This document shows positions 17,037 to 25,800 of a stretch of DNA of 39,254 nt, in pieces (positions within the stretch are counted from its first letter, which is position 1; the number at the start of each line of letters is the position of its first letter). The translations under genes were made by a program, and so were the position numbers. The notes beneath the pieces were generated by a model that saw nothing but the letters and a program-made list of their open reading frames with translations, searched no databases and was not told the origin of the DNA. Location of the stretch: assembly GCA_020846025.1 (NCBI GenBank), contig JADLER010000066.1:1-39254 (forward strand). Direction: 5' to 3'. This stretch comes from Bacteroidia bacterium. Its GTDB lineage: Bacteria; Bacteroidota; Bacteroidia; B-17B0; Aurantibacillaceae.

Positions 17037-18512
17037 TTACTCGTGTTGTATATCTATTAATTGAGACATTTCAGAGCTATCCGATAATAATTTGATTGTA
17101 TATAAACCATTCTTAAAATTAGATACATTTATAACATGCTGATCTGTATTTTTTATTTTAGCCTGATATACTATTCTTCCTGAAATATCCATTAATATAA
17201 CTGTATGTAGGATATTTTCCCGACTCTGTATGTTTAATATAGTAGAAACTGGATTAGGATAAACTTGAACATTAAATAGTGTACTGTTTTCTTTTAAAGA
17301 ATTTATTGATGATAAATCATAAACTCTTGCAACACCAGCATCAACACCATTCCAAGGAGCACCCACTCCAATAGTATTTGCATCGGGCATACTTACCGAA
17401 TAACCAAACCACCCACCAGCAGAACTACCGTCAATATTTGTTCCTTTTTGCACCCAAGTACTCCCATTCCAATTATATACCTTAACACGACCCAAATTTA
17501 TATTATTAGTGTTATAGGGTGCGCCAACTACCATTGTATTTGCATCAAACATGCTTACCGAATAACCAAATTCATCATCAACAGCTTCTCCATCTAAATC
17601 AACTCCTTTTTGCACCCAAGCACTCCCATTCCATGTATAAACACGCACGTGACCAGCATTTGAGCCGTTTCCATCATTCCAATTCGCGCCTGCCGCAATT
17701 GTATTTGCATCAGGCATGCTTACTGAATAACCAAATTGATCATCTGCTTCTTCACCATTAATATCAATACCTTTTTGTATCCAAGAACTTCCACCCCATG
17801 TAAAAACCCTTACATGACCCGCATTTGACCCGCTTCCATCATTATTAATAGCACCAGCACAAATTGTATTTGCATCAGGCATACTTACCGAATAACCAAA
17901 TTTATCACCTGCTGCTTCACCATCAATATCAACACCTTTTTGCACCCAAGTACTACCGTTCCATGTAAAAACCCTTACATGACCAGCTCTTGAACCAGCG
18001 TCATCATTATATGTTGAACTTACAGCAATTGTATTTGCATCAGGCATACTTACCGCCCAGCCTGATTGATCTCCAGAAGCTTCTCCATCAATATCACTTC
18101 CTTTTTGCACCCAAGTACTACCGTTCCATGTATAAATGCGAGCATGTCCAGAACTTAATCCGTTTCCATCATTCAGATAAGCGCCAACAGCTAAAGTATT
18201 TGAATCGGGCATACACACTGAATTACCAGAATTATCACCAGCAGCCTCTCCATCAATATCATTTCCTTTCTGTACCCAAGTACTACCGTTCCATTTATAA
18301 ACACGCACATGTCCCGAAAACGAACCATTACCGCCGTTATTTCGTCCACCTACAGCAATTGTATTTATATCGGGCATACTTATGCACTCTCCAAATAAAT
18401 CTTCAGGATCTTCACCATTTATATCTGTACCTTTTTGAATTTGTGAGTAACCTACACTACTATTTAAAATTATAAATAGAAATAAATAAAAAATATTTGT
18501 ATTGTTTTTCAT
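17037..18512 (-). CDS. Secreted seven-repeat beta-propeller protein with T9SS sorting tail
   Basis: From ATG 18512 the protein has a standard signal peptide (MKNNTNIFYLFLFIILNSSVGYSQ). Seven consecutive repeats of about 55 residues follow, each of the form VQKGxDIDGEAAGDxFGYSVSMPDANTIAVGA ... GHVRVYTWNGSTW, then a ~75-residue T9SS tail (VQVYPNPVSTILNIQ ... NGLYTIKLL). Seven repeats match a seven-bladed propeller; the blade type resembles FG-GAP-like repeats, with no enzymatic motif. An in-frame ATG at 18539 would add nine residues, but the -7 element at 18537-18544 overlaps it, so the shorter start is preferred. It is likely secreted or surface-attached through the type IX system; its ligand is unknown. 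Confidence 0.88.
   Translation of the reverse strand: MKNNTNIFYLFLFIILNSSVGYSQIQKGTDINGEDPEDLFGECISMPDINTIAVGGRNNGGNGSFSGHVRVYKWNGSTWVQKGNDIDGEAAGDNSGNSVCMPDSNTLAVGAYLNDGNGLSSGHARIYTWNGSTWVQKGSDIDGEASGDQSGWAVSMPDANTIAVSSTYNDDAGSRAGHVRVFTWNGSTWVQKGVDIDGEAAGDKFGYSVSMPDANTICAGAINNDGSGSNAGHVRVFTWGGSSWIQKGIDINGEEADDQFGYSVSMPDANTIAAGANWNDGNGSNAGHVRVYTWNGSAWVQKGVDLDGEAVDDEFGYSVSMFDANTMVVGAPYNTNNINLGRVKVYNWNGSTWVQKGTNIDGSSAGGWFGYSVSMPDANTIGVGAPWNGVDAGVARVYDLSSINSLKENSTLFNVQVYPNPVSTILNIQSRENILHTVILMDISGRIVYQAKIKNTDQHVINVSNFKNGLYTIKLLSDSSEMSQLIDIQHE
17300..18440 (-). repeat. Seven tandem ~165-bp coding repeats
   Basis: Each unit encodes one ~55-residue propeller blade. The units share long near-identical stretches such as those encoding MPDANTIAVGA and WNGSTWVQKG. 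Units 2-5 are the most alike, whereas units 1, 6 and 7 diverge more. Boundaries are approximate. Confidence 0.85.
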
Positions 18513-18536
18513 TGCAACTTCATTTAATGTTTTAAT

Positions 18537-18544
18537 CAAATGTA
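18537..18544 (-). promoter_or_regulatory. -7 element TACATTTG for the propeller gene
   Basis: The reverse strand reads TACATTTG, 24 nt upstream of ATG 18512. It overlaps the alternative ATG at 18539, which would therefore not be in the transcript. Confidence 0.45.
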
Positions 18545-18623
18545 AATAAAATTATATCTATTAATAAGCTTTACTAAAAGATTAGATGCGCTAAAAAGTT
18601 TCAGCGTTTAATAATTTAACATC

Positions 18624-19178
18624 TTAACTTGCAATATCCTTTAAAATATATTTTAATTCGTTTAAAATCATTGCAGTTGCTCCCCAAACTATTTTACCAT
18701 TTGCATCAAAATACGGTGTTTGAATTTTTAATCCCTTGATAGGTTCTAAAGAGGTGTATTTAACGCTTTCTGGTAATAATAGTTTATCTAATTTCCATGA
18801 TATTAATGAAGCAACCTCTGTGTGATTAGGTTTAAAAATAGGTGCTTTAAGTAAATAAGCCACAAAGGGCGTAACAATAAATTTACTAACCAAGATTGTT
18901 AAAGCGCTCAACTCTCCAATAATAATAGGAGTTTCTATACAACCAGTTTCTTCAAAAAATTCACGTAAAGCAGTTGCATTCAAATCTTTATCTCCTATCT
19001 CTGCTTTTCCTCCCGGAAATGCAATTTGACCACTATGATGACCGTTATATTTAGAACGTTCAATTAATAAAATATTACATTGATTACGCTCATCAGGAAA
19101 TAATAATACTATTACTGCACTTTGTTTAAAGTGTTCTGTTTGAGTAATGGCTACTTTTTCTCGGTTTAAATGAGCCAT
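18624..19178 (-). CDS. Nudix hydrolase, CoA-pyrophosphatase-like, with a nonsense codon ahead of this start
   Basis: The 184 residues from ATG 19178 include a full Nudix box: FPGGKAEIGDKD ... ALREFFEETGC, with catalytic R72-E73 and E76-E77. The spacing and the GGKAEIGDKDLNATALRE form match the CoA-pyrophosphatase (NudL/YeaB-like) group, which hydrolyses CoA and its derivatives. The frame continues upstream in a way that looks ancestral: ATG 19253 encodes MFLSIIQELQV, then TAA at 19218-19220, then LQQPLPGEDVQFQ leading into this start. LQQPLPG is the usual N-terminal segment of the family, so the native gene was 18624-19253 and now carries one in-frame stop. The promoter box sits just before the upstream ATG. 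The shorter product keeps the catalytic box but lacks the first helix; whether it is made and active is unclear. Confidence 0.75.
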   Translation of the reverse strand: MAHLNREKVAITQTEHFKQSAVIVLLFPDERNQCNILLIERSKYNGHHSGQIAFPGGKAEIGDKDLNATALREFFEETGCIETPIIIGELSALTILVSKFIVTPFVAYLLKAPIFKPNHTEVASLISWKLDKLLLPESVKYTSLEPIKGLKIQTPYFDANGKIVWGATAMILNELKYILKDIAS

Positions 19179-19259
19179 TTGAAACTGAACATCTTCTCCA
19201 GGTAATGGTTGTTGTAATTAAACTTGTAATTCTTGTATTATTGATAAAAACATGTTAAA

Positions 19260-19267
19260 CAAAGATA
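19260..19267 (-). promoter_or_regulatory. -7 element TATCTTTG for the Nudix gene
   Basis: The reverse strand reads TATCTTTG, ending 6 nt before the upstream ATG at 19253. Transcription would begin almost at that codon, which supports 19253 as the original start. It is divergent from the ribBA -7 element 26 nt away. Confidence 0.5.
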
Positions 19268-19293
19268 ATAGATATTCATAAATTTAAATTCCG

Positions 19294-19301
19294 TAAATTT
19301 G
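19294..19301 (+). promoter_or_regulatory. Putative -7 element TAAATTTG for ribBA
   Basis: TAAATTTG matches TAnnTTTG and ends 18 nt before the ribBA ATG. It lies back to back with the Nudix promoter. No FMN riboswitch-like leader fits in the remaining space. Confidence 0.45.
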
Positions 19302-19319
19302 TGGCGCAAAATTTAAACC

Positions 19320-20525
19320 ATGAGCACAATACAATTAAACACTATTGAAGAGGCTATTGCTGATATTAAAGCAGGGAAAGTAATTATAGTGGTAGATGAT
19401 GAAGACCGAGAAAATGAAGGTGATTTTTTAACCGCAGCTAGAAACATAACGCCAGAGGTGGTTAATTTTATGGCTACACACGGCAGGGGTTTAATTTGTA
19501 CAGCTATTACCGAAGAGAAGGCAAAAGAACTAAAATTAGACTTAATGGTTTCGTCTAATACAGCTCTTCACGAGACCGCTTTTACGGTTTCGATTGACTT
19601 ACTTGGCCACGGTTGCACTACTGGAATTTCGGCACAAGATAGGGCAAAAACTATTCAAGCATTAATTAATCCTGAAATGAAAGCTGCTGATTTTGGCAGA
19701 CCAGGACATATATTTCCTTTAATTGCTAAAACAGGTGGTGTTTTACGAAGAACAGGACACACCGAAGCAACTATTGATTTTGCTAAACTGGCGGGCCTTG
19801 AACCATGTGGTGCTTTAGTGGAAATTATGAACGAGGATGGTACCATGGCGCGCCTACCTGATTTAATAAAAGTAGCTAAGCAATTTGATTTAAAAATTGT
19901 AAGTATAAAAGATTTAATTGCTTATCGTTTAGCTAAAGAAAGTATTGTTACTCGCCAAGTAGAGGTTAATATGCCTACTCAATTTGGAGATTTTAAATTA
20001 ATAGATTATAAAGTAGAAATAAACGGCGAAGAACATCTGGCTTTAGTAAAAGGCGAATGGCAACAAAACGAGCCAATATTAGTTCGTGTACATTCATCTT
20101 GCGTTACTGGTGATATTTTTGGTTCATGCCGATGTGATTGTGGTCCACAATTACATAAAGCCATGGAGATGATAGAAAAAGAAGGAAAAGGTGTTATTGT
20201 GTATATGAATCAAGAAGGAAGAGGAATTGGATTATTAAATAAATTAAAAGCATATAAACTTCAAGAAAAAGGATTAGATACAGTTGAGGCTAATATAGAA
20301 CTAGGCTTTAAACCCGACCAACGCGATTATGGTGTAGGTGCTCAAATTTTAAGAGACTTAGGGATTAGTAAAATGAAGTTAATGAGTAATAATCCTGTGA
20401 AAAGAGTAGGCTTAATTGGTTATGGTTTAGAGGTTGTAGAAAATGTGCCTATTATTATTCCTTCTAACCCGCATAACGAAAAGTATATGCAAACCAAAAA
20501 AGAAAAAATGGGACACCGTTTTTAA
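19320..20525 (+). CDS. ribBA: Bifunctional 3,4-dihydroxy-2-butanone-4-phosphate synthase / GTP cyclohydrolase II
   Basis: This 401-residue protein catalyses the two entry reactions of riboflavin synthesis: ribulose-5-phosphate to dihydroxybutanone phosphate, and GTP to the diaminopyrimidine. Residues 1-~200 are the RibB domain, with the acidic loop [11 protein letters not shown] (26-36) and [17 protein letters not shown]. Residues ~205-401 are the RibA domain, with the Zn ligands Cys261, Cys272 and Cys274 in [17 protein letters not shown], the [16 protein letters not shown] helix and the [19 protein letters not shown] end. Both halves look intact. It is followed after 11 nt by truB and probably co-transcribed; no other rib genes are near. 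Confidence 0.97.
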   Translation: MSTIQLNTIEEAIADIKAGKVIIVVDDEDRENEGDFLTAARNITPEVVNFMATHGRGLICTAITEEKAKELKLDLMVSSNTALHETAFTVSIDLLGHGCTTGISAQDRAKTIQALINPEMKAADFGRPGHIFPLIAKTGGVLRRTGHTEATIDFAKLAGLEPCGALVEIMNEDGTMARLPDLIKVAKQFDLKIVSIKDLIAYRLAKESIVTRQVEVNMPTQFGDFKLIDYKVEINGEEHLALVKGEWQQNEPILVRVHSSCVTGDIFGSCRCDCGPQLHKAMEMIEKEGKGVIVYMNQEGRGIGLLNKLKAYKLQEKGLDTVEANIELGFKPDQRDYGVGAQILRDLGISKMKLMSNNPVKRVGLIGYGLEVVENVPIIIPSNPHNEKYMQTKKEKMGHRF

Positions 20526-20536
20526 ACCCATACAAT

Positions 20537-21253
20537 ATGTCGTTTAATTTTCGCGAAGGAGAAATATTACTCATTAATAAGCCTTACACTTGGTCATCTT
20601 TTCAAGCTGTAAACAAATTAAAACACGGACTCAAAAAACACCCTTCATCATTATTAGACGGAAAATACGTTCATTTAAAGATTGGTCACGCTGGAACCCT
20701 CGACCCTTTAGCAACAGGACTATTAATTGTGTGTACGGGGAAAAAAACCAAAGAAATTTCTTCATTCCAAAACTTAAACAAAGAATACACAGGTACTTTT
20801 TATCTTGGCGCTACCACGCCCTGTTTTGATAAAGAAAAGGAGATTGATGCTCATTATCCAATTTCACATATCACCGAAGAGCTTATAATGAAAACAGCTC
20901 AAAAATTTATTGGTATTCAACAACAAACACCTCCTTTATATAGTGCTGTTTTAATAGATGGTACAAGAGCTTATGAATTTGCTCGTGAAGGAAAAGAAGT
21001 TGATTTAAAATCAAGAGAAATAGAAATTAAATCATTTGAAATAACAGAAATTAAACTACCTCATGTAAGTTTTAAAATTTCTTGTAGTAAAGGTACTTAT
21101 ATTCGTAGTATTGCTCGAGATTTTGGTAAAGCATTAAATAGCGGCGCTTATTTAACAGAATTATGCCGAACTAAAATTGGAGAATATTCATTAACACAAG
21201 CATATAGTCCACAAGCGTTTTTAGATAATGTAGCTTTAACACATTTGCAATAA
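20537..21253 (+). CDS. truB: tRNA pseudouridine(55) synthase TruB
   Basis: This 238-residue enzyme isomerises U55 in the T-loop of tRNAs. The catalytic Asp56 lies in GHAGTLDPLATGLL. Further family blocks are the KEYTGTFYLGATTPCFDKE strand pair, QQTPPLYSAVLIDGTRAYEFAR and CSKGTYIRSIARDFG. It is shorter than the ~300-residue proteobacterial form because the C-terminal PUA domain is absent, as is common in Bacteroidota. It is the second gene of the ribBA unit. A separate -7 element follows it, before the efflux genes. Confidence 0.96.
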   Translation: MSFNFREGEILLINKPYTWSSFQAVNKLKHGLKKHPSSLLDGKYVHLKIGHAGTLDPLATGLLIVCTGKKTKEISSFQNLNKEYTGTFYLGATTPCFDKEKEIDAHYPISHITEELIMKTAQKFIGIQQQTPPLYSAVLIDGTRAYEFAREGKEVDLKSREIEIKSFEITEIKLPHVSFKISCSKGTYIRSIARDFGKALNSGAYLTELCRTKIGEYSLTQAYSPQAFLDNVALTHLQ

Positions 21254-21303
21254 AATTATATCTTAAAAATTCAAAAAAAATCCAATTTGCAGATTTAATA
21301 TAA

Positions 21304-21311
21304 TACCTTTG
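21304..21311 (+). promoter_or_regulatory. Putative -7 element TACCTTTG for the efflux operon
   Basis: TACCTTTG matches TAnnTTTG, 7 nt before the ATG at 21319. A TTTG lies 14 nt upstream (21286-21289), shorter than the usual -33 to -7 spacing. It would drive the small membrane protein and the RND genes. Confidence 0.45.
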
Positions 21312-21318
21312 TGTCTAA

Positions 21319-21639
21319 ATGAATTTAAAAACAAATAATTATCTAATATTAAAATCATTTTTGATTGGTGTATTTGTTTTGGGGATTTTTTCATCTGTTG
21401 TTATACAATATATCCAATCACAAGAAACGTCTATTGTTATATTACTAAACAACGATGGAATAATTCAAAAAGATAATGGGGTCATCTCATACGAAATAGA
21501 AGAAACAGATTCTGCAATTAATTATATTGTTATACAGGTAATTCAACCTATCGAACAGTTAGATTTTGAAAATAAAAAATATAACCTTCCAATTATTTTA
21601 AACTCAAAAACCTCTCCGCCTCCTAAGCAAACTTGTTAA
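21319..21639 (+). CDS. Small single-pass membrane protein heading the RND operon
   Basis: This 106-residue protein has a short basic N-terminus, one hydrophobic segment (~residues 11-31, SFLIGVFVLGIFSSVVIQYI), then a polar, probably periplasmic part of about 75 residues with beta-like alternation (SIVILLNNDGII, NYIVIQVIQPI) and a proline-rich, Cys-ending tail (SPPPKQTC). I recognise no family. It has its own -7 element and lies 45-72 nt upstream of the membrane-fusion protein gene, so it may be an accessory or regulator of the pump; that is inference from position. An incorrectly positioned terminator-like pairing overlaps its end. Confidence 0.6.
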   Translation: MNLKTNNYLILKSFLIGVFVLGIFSSVVIQYIQSQETSIVILLNNDGIIQKDNGVISYEIEETDSAINYIVIQVIQPIEQLDFENKKYNLPIILNSKTSPPPKQTC

Positions 21640-21711
21640 TCCATTTTATTGGAGGTTTTTTAAAGTTTATCAAAGCACAATCTTGTGCGTTATTTTAAAA
21701 TTAATTTTATC

Positions 21712-22833
21712 GTGAAAACATCTTTAATTGCATTAAGCACTAGTATATTTTTTTTAACTGCCTGTAACAACACTAACACCACCATTAAGGAAAAAGAAAC
21801 TTTTCCCACTACAACCGTAATAAGTATTGATACTTCTATATTTCTTGATTACGTTTCTGAAATTCATGCCATTCAAAATGTAGAAGTAAGAGCTCGTGTG
21901 AGTGGTTATTTAGAAAAAATTCATATCGACGAAGGCGCCTCTGTGTCAGAAGGACAAATATTGTTTTCTATAAACAACAGAGAATACGCTGAAGAGTTAG
22001 CAAAAGCAAAAGCTTTATATAAAAGCGCTATTGCCGAAGTGGACGCTGCAACGCTCGAATTAAATAACGTACAAGAATTGGCAAATAAAAAAATAGTTTC
22101 AACTACAGAAGTAGCTTTGGCTAAAAATAAACTTGAAGCTCAAAAAGCTAAAATGGATGAAGCTTTCGCCCACCAAGCTTATGTACAAATTAAACTTAAT
22201 AATACTGAAATTAAAGCGCCTTTTACTGGCGTAATAAATAGAATACCTCACAAAATTGGAAGTTTAATTGAAGAAGGCACGCTTCTTACAAGTATTTCTC
22301 AAAATGATGAAGTGTTTGCTTATTTTGATGTTTCAGAAAAAGAATATCTCAATTATGCCAAAAATTTAAAATCAGATAGTACAACATCTAAATATGTTTC
22401 TCTAATCTTAGCAGATGGTAGCGAGCACGATCAAATAGGAGTTATTGAAACTGTAGAAGGCATTATTGATGAACAAACAGGGAATATTGCGTTTAGAGCA
22501 CGTTTTAAAAATCCAGGGAAAATTATAAAACATGGCGCAAGTGGTAGGGTTCGATTAAGTAAAAAATTTGAAGATGTAGTGATAATTCCACAAAAAGCAA
22601 CTTTTGAAATACAAGATAAATTGTATGTATATGTTGTTGATAAAAACAATAAAATACAAATTCGAAATATCGAGGCCCTTGCCAGATTACCACACTTATT
22701 CCTTATCAAAAAAGGCATACAAACCGGCGAACATATTTTATACGAAGGTATTCAGAATGTAAAAGTTGATATGGAAATTACTCCTCAAACAATTAATATG
22801 CGACAAATTATTAAAGAATTAGCCGGTAAATAA
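21712..22833 (+). CDS. RND efflux periplasmic adaptor (membrane fusion) lipoprotein
   Basis: From the GTG at 21712 the protein begins with a typical lipoprotein signal, LIALSTSIFFLTAC, with lipobox Cys18. A further in-frame GTG at 21685 would add nine residues; the shorter start gives the more standard signal. The mature part is an AcrA/MexA-type adaptor: a lipoyl half-motif (VRARVSGYLEKIHIDEGASVSEGQ), a coiled-coil hairpin (~residues 85-145), the second half-motif (IKAPFTGVINRIPHKIGSLIEEG), then beta-barrel and membrane-proximal domains. It links the inner-membrane pump to the outer-membrane channel. It is followed by the permease after 6 nt. Like other HAE1 systems it may export antibiotics, detergents or bile-like compounds; the substrate is not predictable. 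Confidence 0.9.
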   Translation: MKTSLIALSTSIFFLTACNNTNTTIKEKETFPTTTVISIDTSIFLDYVSEIHAIQNVEVRARVSGYLEKIHIDEGASVSEGQILFSINNREYAEELAKAKALYKSAIAEVDAATLELNNVQELANKKIVSTTEVALAKNKLEAQKAKMDEAFAHQAYVQIKLNNTEIKAPFTGVINRIPHKIGSLIEEGTLLTSISQNDEVFAYFDVSEKEYLNYAKNLKSDSTTSKYVSLILADGSEHDQIGVIETVEGIIDEQTGNIAFRARFKNPGKIIKHGASGRVRLSKKFEDVVIIPQKATFEIQDKLYVYVVDKNNKIQIRNIEALARLPHLFLIKKGIQTGEHILYEGIQNVKVDMEITPQTINMRQIIKELAGK

Positions 22834-22839
22834 AATATT

Positions 22840-25800
22840 ATGTTTAAAAAATTTATACAACGCCCCATACTTTCACTTGTAATTTCGTTGTTTATTACAT
22901 TATTAGGATTGTTGGCTGTTTTTCAATTACCAATAACTCAATATCCCGATATTGCACCTCCCGCAGTAAATGTAACTACTAAATATACAGGCGCAAATGC
23001 CGAAGTGTGTTCTAAAGCCGTTGTGATTCCTTTAGAAAGAGCTATTAATGGTGTTCCTGGAATGGATTACATGACCTCGGTTTCTGGAAATGATGGTACA
23101 AGTATTATACAAGTATATTTTAAAATAGGAACAAATCCTGATTTAGCAGCAGTAAACGTACAAAACCGTGTAGCTACCGTATTAGATGAGTTACCTGAAG
23201 AAGTTATAAAAGCGGGTGTATCTACTGAAAAAGAAGTTAATAGCATGTTGCTTTATTTAAACTTATTAAGTAGTGATACTACTATTGATGAAAAATTTAT
23301 TTACAACTTTGCTGATATAAATGTTTTAGCAGAGCTTAAGCGTATTGATGGGGTTGGTTTTGCTGATATTATGGGACAAAGAGAATATGCTATGCGCGTG
23401 TGGCTTAAACCTTCAAAACTAGATGCTTATGAAATATCAGCAGAAGAAATAGTTACTCAATTAAAGGCTCAAAATGTTGAAGCTGCTCCAGGTAAAATAG
23501 GTGAAAGTTCGGGTAGAAAATCACAATCATTACAATATGTTTTACGATACACCGGAAAATTAACACAAAAAGAACAATATGAAAACATCATCATAAAAAC
23601 AACTTCAACTGGTGAGATGTTACGTCTAAAAGACGTAGCAGATATCGAATTTGGTTCGTTAGATTATGATGTGCTTTCAAAAGAAAATGGTCAGCCTTCG
23701 GCAGCTATTGTCTTAAAACAAAGACCGGGATCAAATGCCAGCCAAGTTATTAAAAACATTAAAACTAAAATGGAATTTCTTAAAGAAACGTCTTTTCCTC
23801 CTGGAATGGATTACACTATCAGTTATGATGTTTCACGATTTTTAGATGCATCTATACACGAAGTAATTAAAACATTAATTGAAGCATTTTTATTAGTGGC
23901 ATTGGTTGTGTTTATCTTTCTTCAAGATTGGCGATCTACGCTTATTCCAGTTTTAGCTGTGCCTGTATCACTCATAGGTACTTTTGCGTTTATGCAATTA
24001 TTTGGTTTTTCTATTAACTTACTTACTTTATTTGCGCTTGTTTTAGCTATTGGAATCGTGGTGGATAATGCTATTGTGGTGGTAGAAGCTGTTCATTCCA
24101 AAATGGAAGAACATAATTCAGATCCAAAAACAGCCAGTATGCAAGCCATGGGAGAAATAGGCGGGGCAATCATTGCAATTACTTTAGTTATGTCTGCTGT
24201 TTTTATTCCTGTTGCGTTTTTAAGTGGGCCGGTAGGTGTATTCTACAGGCAATTTTCAATAACAATGGCTATTTCTATCATCATATCTGGTGTTAATGCC
24301 CTTACTCTTACTCCTGCATTGTGTGCTATTATTTTAAAAAACCCACACCATCACACTAAGCCTAATAATTTATTAAGCAAGTTTTTTGATAAGTTTAACT
24401 ATTATTACTTAACTATTTCTGAAAAATATAGAAATGTTTTAGGTTTATTTTTAAATAGGCGCACTGTTACCTTGGCTGTATTGGTAGTGTTTTGTGTTTT
24501 AACTTGGGGTGTTGCAAAAATATTACCTACTGGCTTCATTCCTTCAGAAGATCAAGGAACTATTTATGCAAATGTTACTACACCTGTTGGTGCTACTCTA
24601 GAAAGAACAGAAGCAGTGATGTTTGAAATAGATGAAGTTGCAAAAACTATCGAAGAAATTGAGTCAACATCTACACTAGCTGGTTTTAGTATGATGACAG
24701 ATGGTTCTGGGGCATCTTTTGGAATGAGCACAATTAGTTTAAAAGCTTGGAAAGATAGAAATAAAACAGCTGATGAAATTATTGCGCTTCTAGAAGAAAA
24801 AACAAAACATATTAAAGATGCCGAGATACAATTCTTTCCTCCACCCGCGGTTCCAGGGTTTGGTAATGCTAGTGGATTTGAACTACGCTTGTTAGATAAA
24901 ACGGGCTCAGGTAATCTGCAACAAACATACGATGTAACTCTAAAATTTATAGAAGAGGTAAAAAAGCGTAAAGAAATAAAAGACATTTTTACAAGCTTTA
25001 ATCCTACATTTCCACAATACTTGATTCATATTGATCAAGATATAGCTTCAAAAAAAGGTATATCGGTGGATAATGCCATGAGTAATTTACAAACACTAAT
25101 GGGGAGTTTTTATGCAACTAATTTTATTCGATTTGGACAAATGTATAAAGTAATGTTGCAAGCCGATCCAAAATATAGAGCACAACCAGAAGATATATTA
25201 AAATTGCGAGTTAAAAATAAAGATGGAGAAATGGTTCCGTATTCTTTATTCAGTAAAATAGAAAGAATATATGGTCCTGAACAACTAACTCGTTACAACA
25301 TGTACACTTCGGCAATGTTGAATGGAGAAGCGGCAGATGGATATAGTAGTGGTGATGCTATTAAGGCTATTGAAGAAGTGGCAAAAAACACATTACCTCG
25401 TGGTTATAGTTATGATTGGTCGGGAATGACGCGCGAAGAAATCGCATCAGGCAATCAGGTTATATTTATTTTTTCAATTTGTTTAATTTTTGTGTATTTA
25501 CTTTTATCGGCCCAATATGAAAGTTTCTTGTTGCCGCTTCCTGTTCTTTTGTCTTTGCCAGTAGGTATTTTTGGCTCCTTATTTTTATTATGGATTTTAG
25601 GATTAGAGAATAATATTTACGCACAAGTGGCCATGGTTATGCTTATTGGTTTATTAGGCAAAAACGCGATTTTAATTGTTGAATACGCTATAATAAAACA
25701 AAAACAAGGCTTAAGTTCTATTGAGGCGGCTAAAGAAGGCGCAATGGCTCGTTTAAGACCAATTTTAATGACCTCGTTTGCTTTTATTGCCGGGTTAATT

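Noticed and set aside
17646-17651. CACGTG core in the propeller gene as a further parS
   Set aside because: Its flanks (acgcaCACGTGaccag-like context) do not match the TGTTNC...GAAACA arms, so it is a chance hexamer.
17300-18440. CRISPR-like array
   Set aside because: The repeat units are ~165 bp, contiguous and in frame within a coding sequence, without spacers.
17519-18475. Plus-strand open frames of 80 and 161 codons opposite the propeller gene
   Set aside because: They are mirror images of the repetitive gene: His/Leu/Gln/Tyr-rich low-complexity translations arising from the repeats, with no start signals or family resemblance.
302-19253. Reassignment of TAA as a sense codon, suggested by two in-frame TAAs
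   Set aside because: Nearly all intact genes in the window end in TAA at the expected family length, so TAA is a normal stop here.
21606-21660. Terminator after the small membrane protein (aaaaacctc with gaggttttt)
   Set aside because: The arms pair over 9 bp but across a 37-nt loop and overlap the end of the coding sequence. The T run is short and the downstream adaptor gene appears to be in the same unit.
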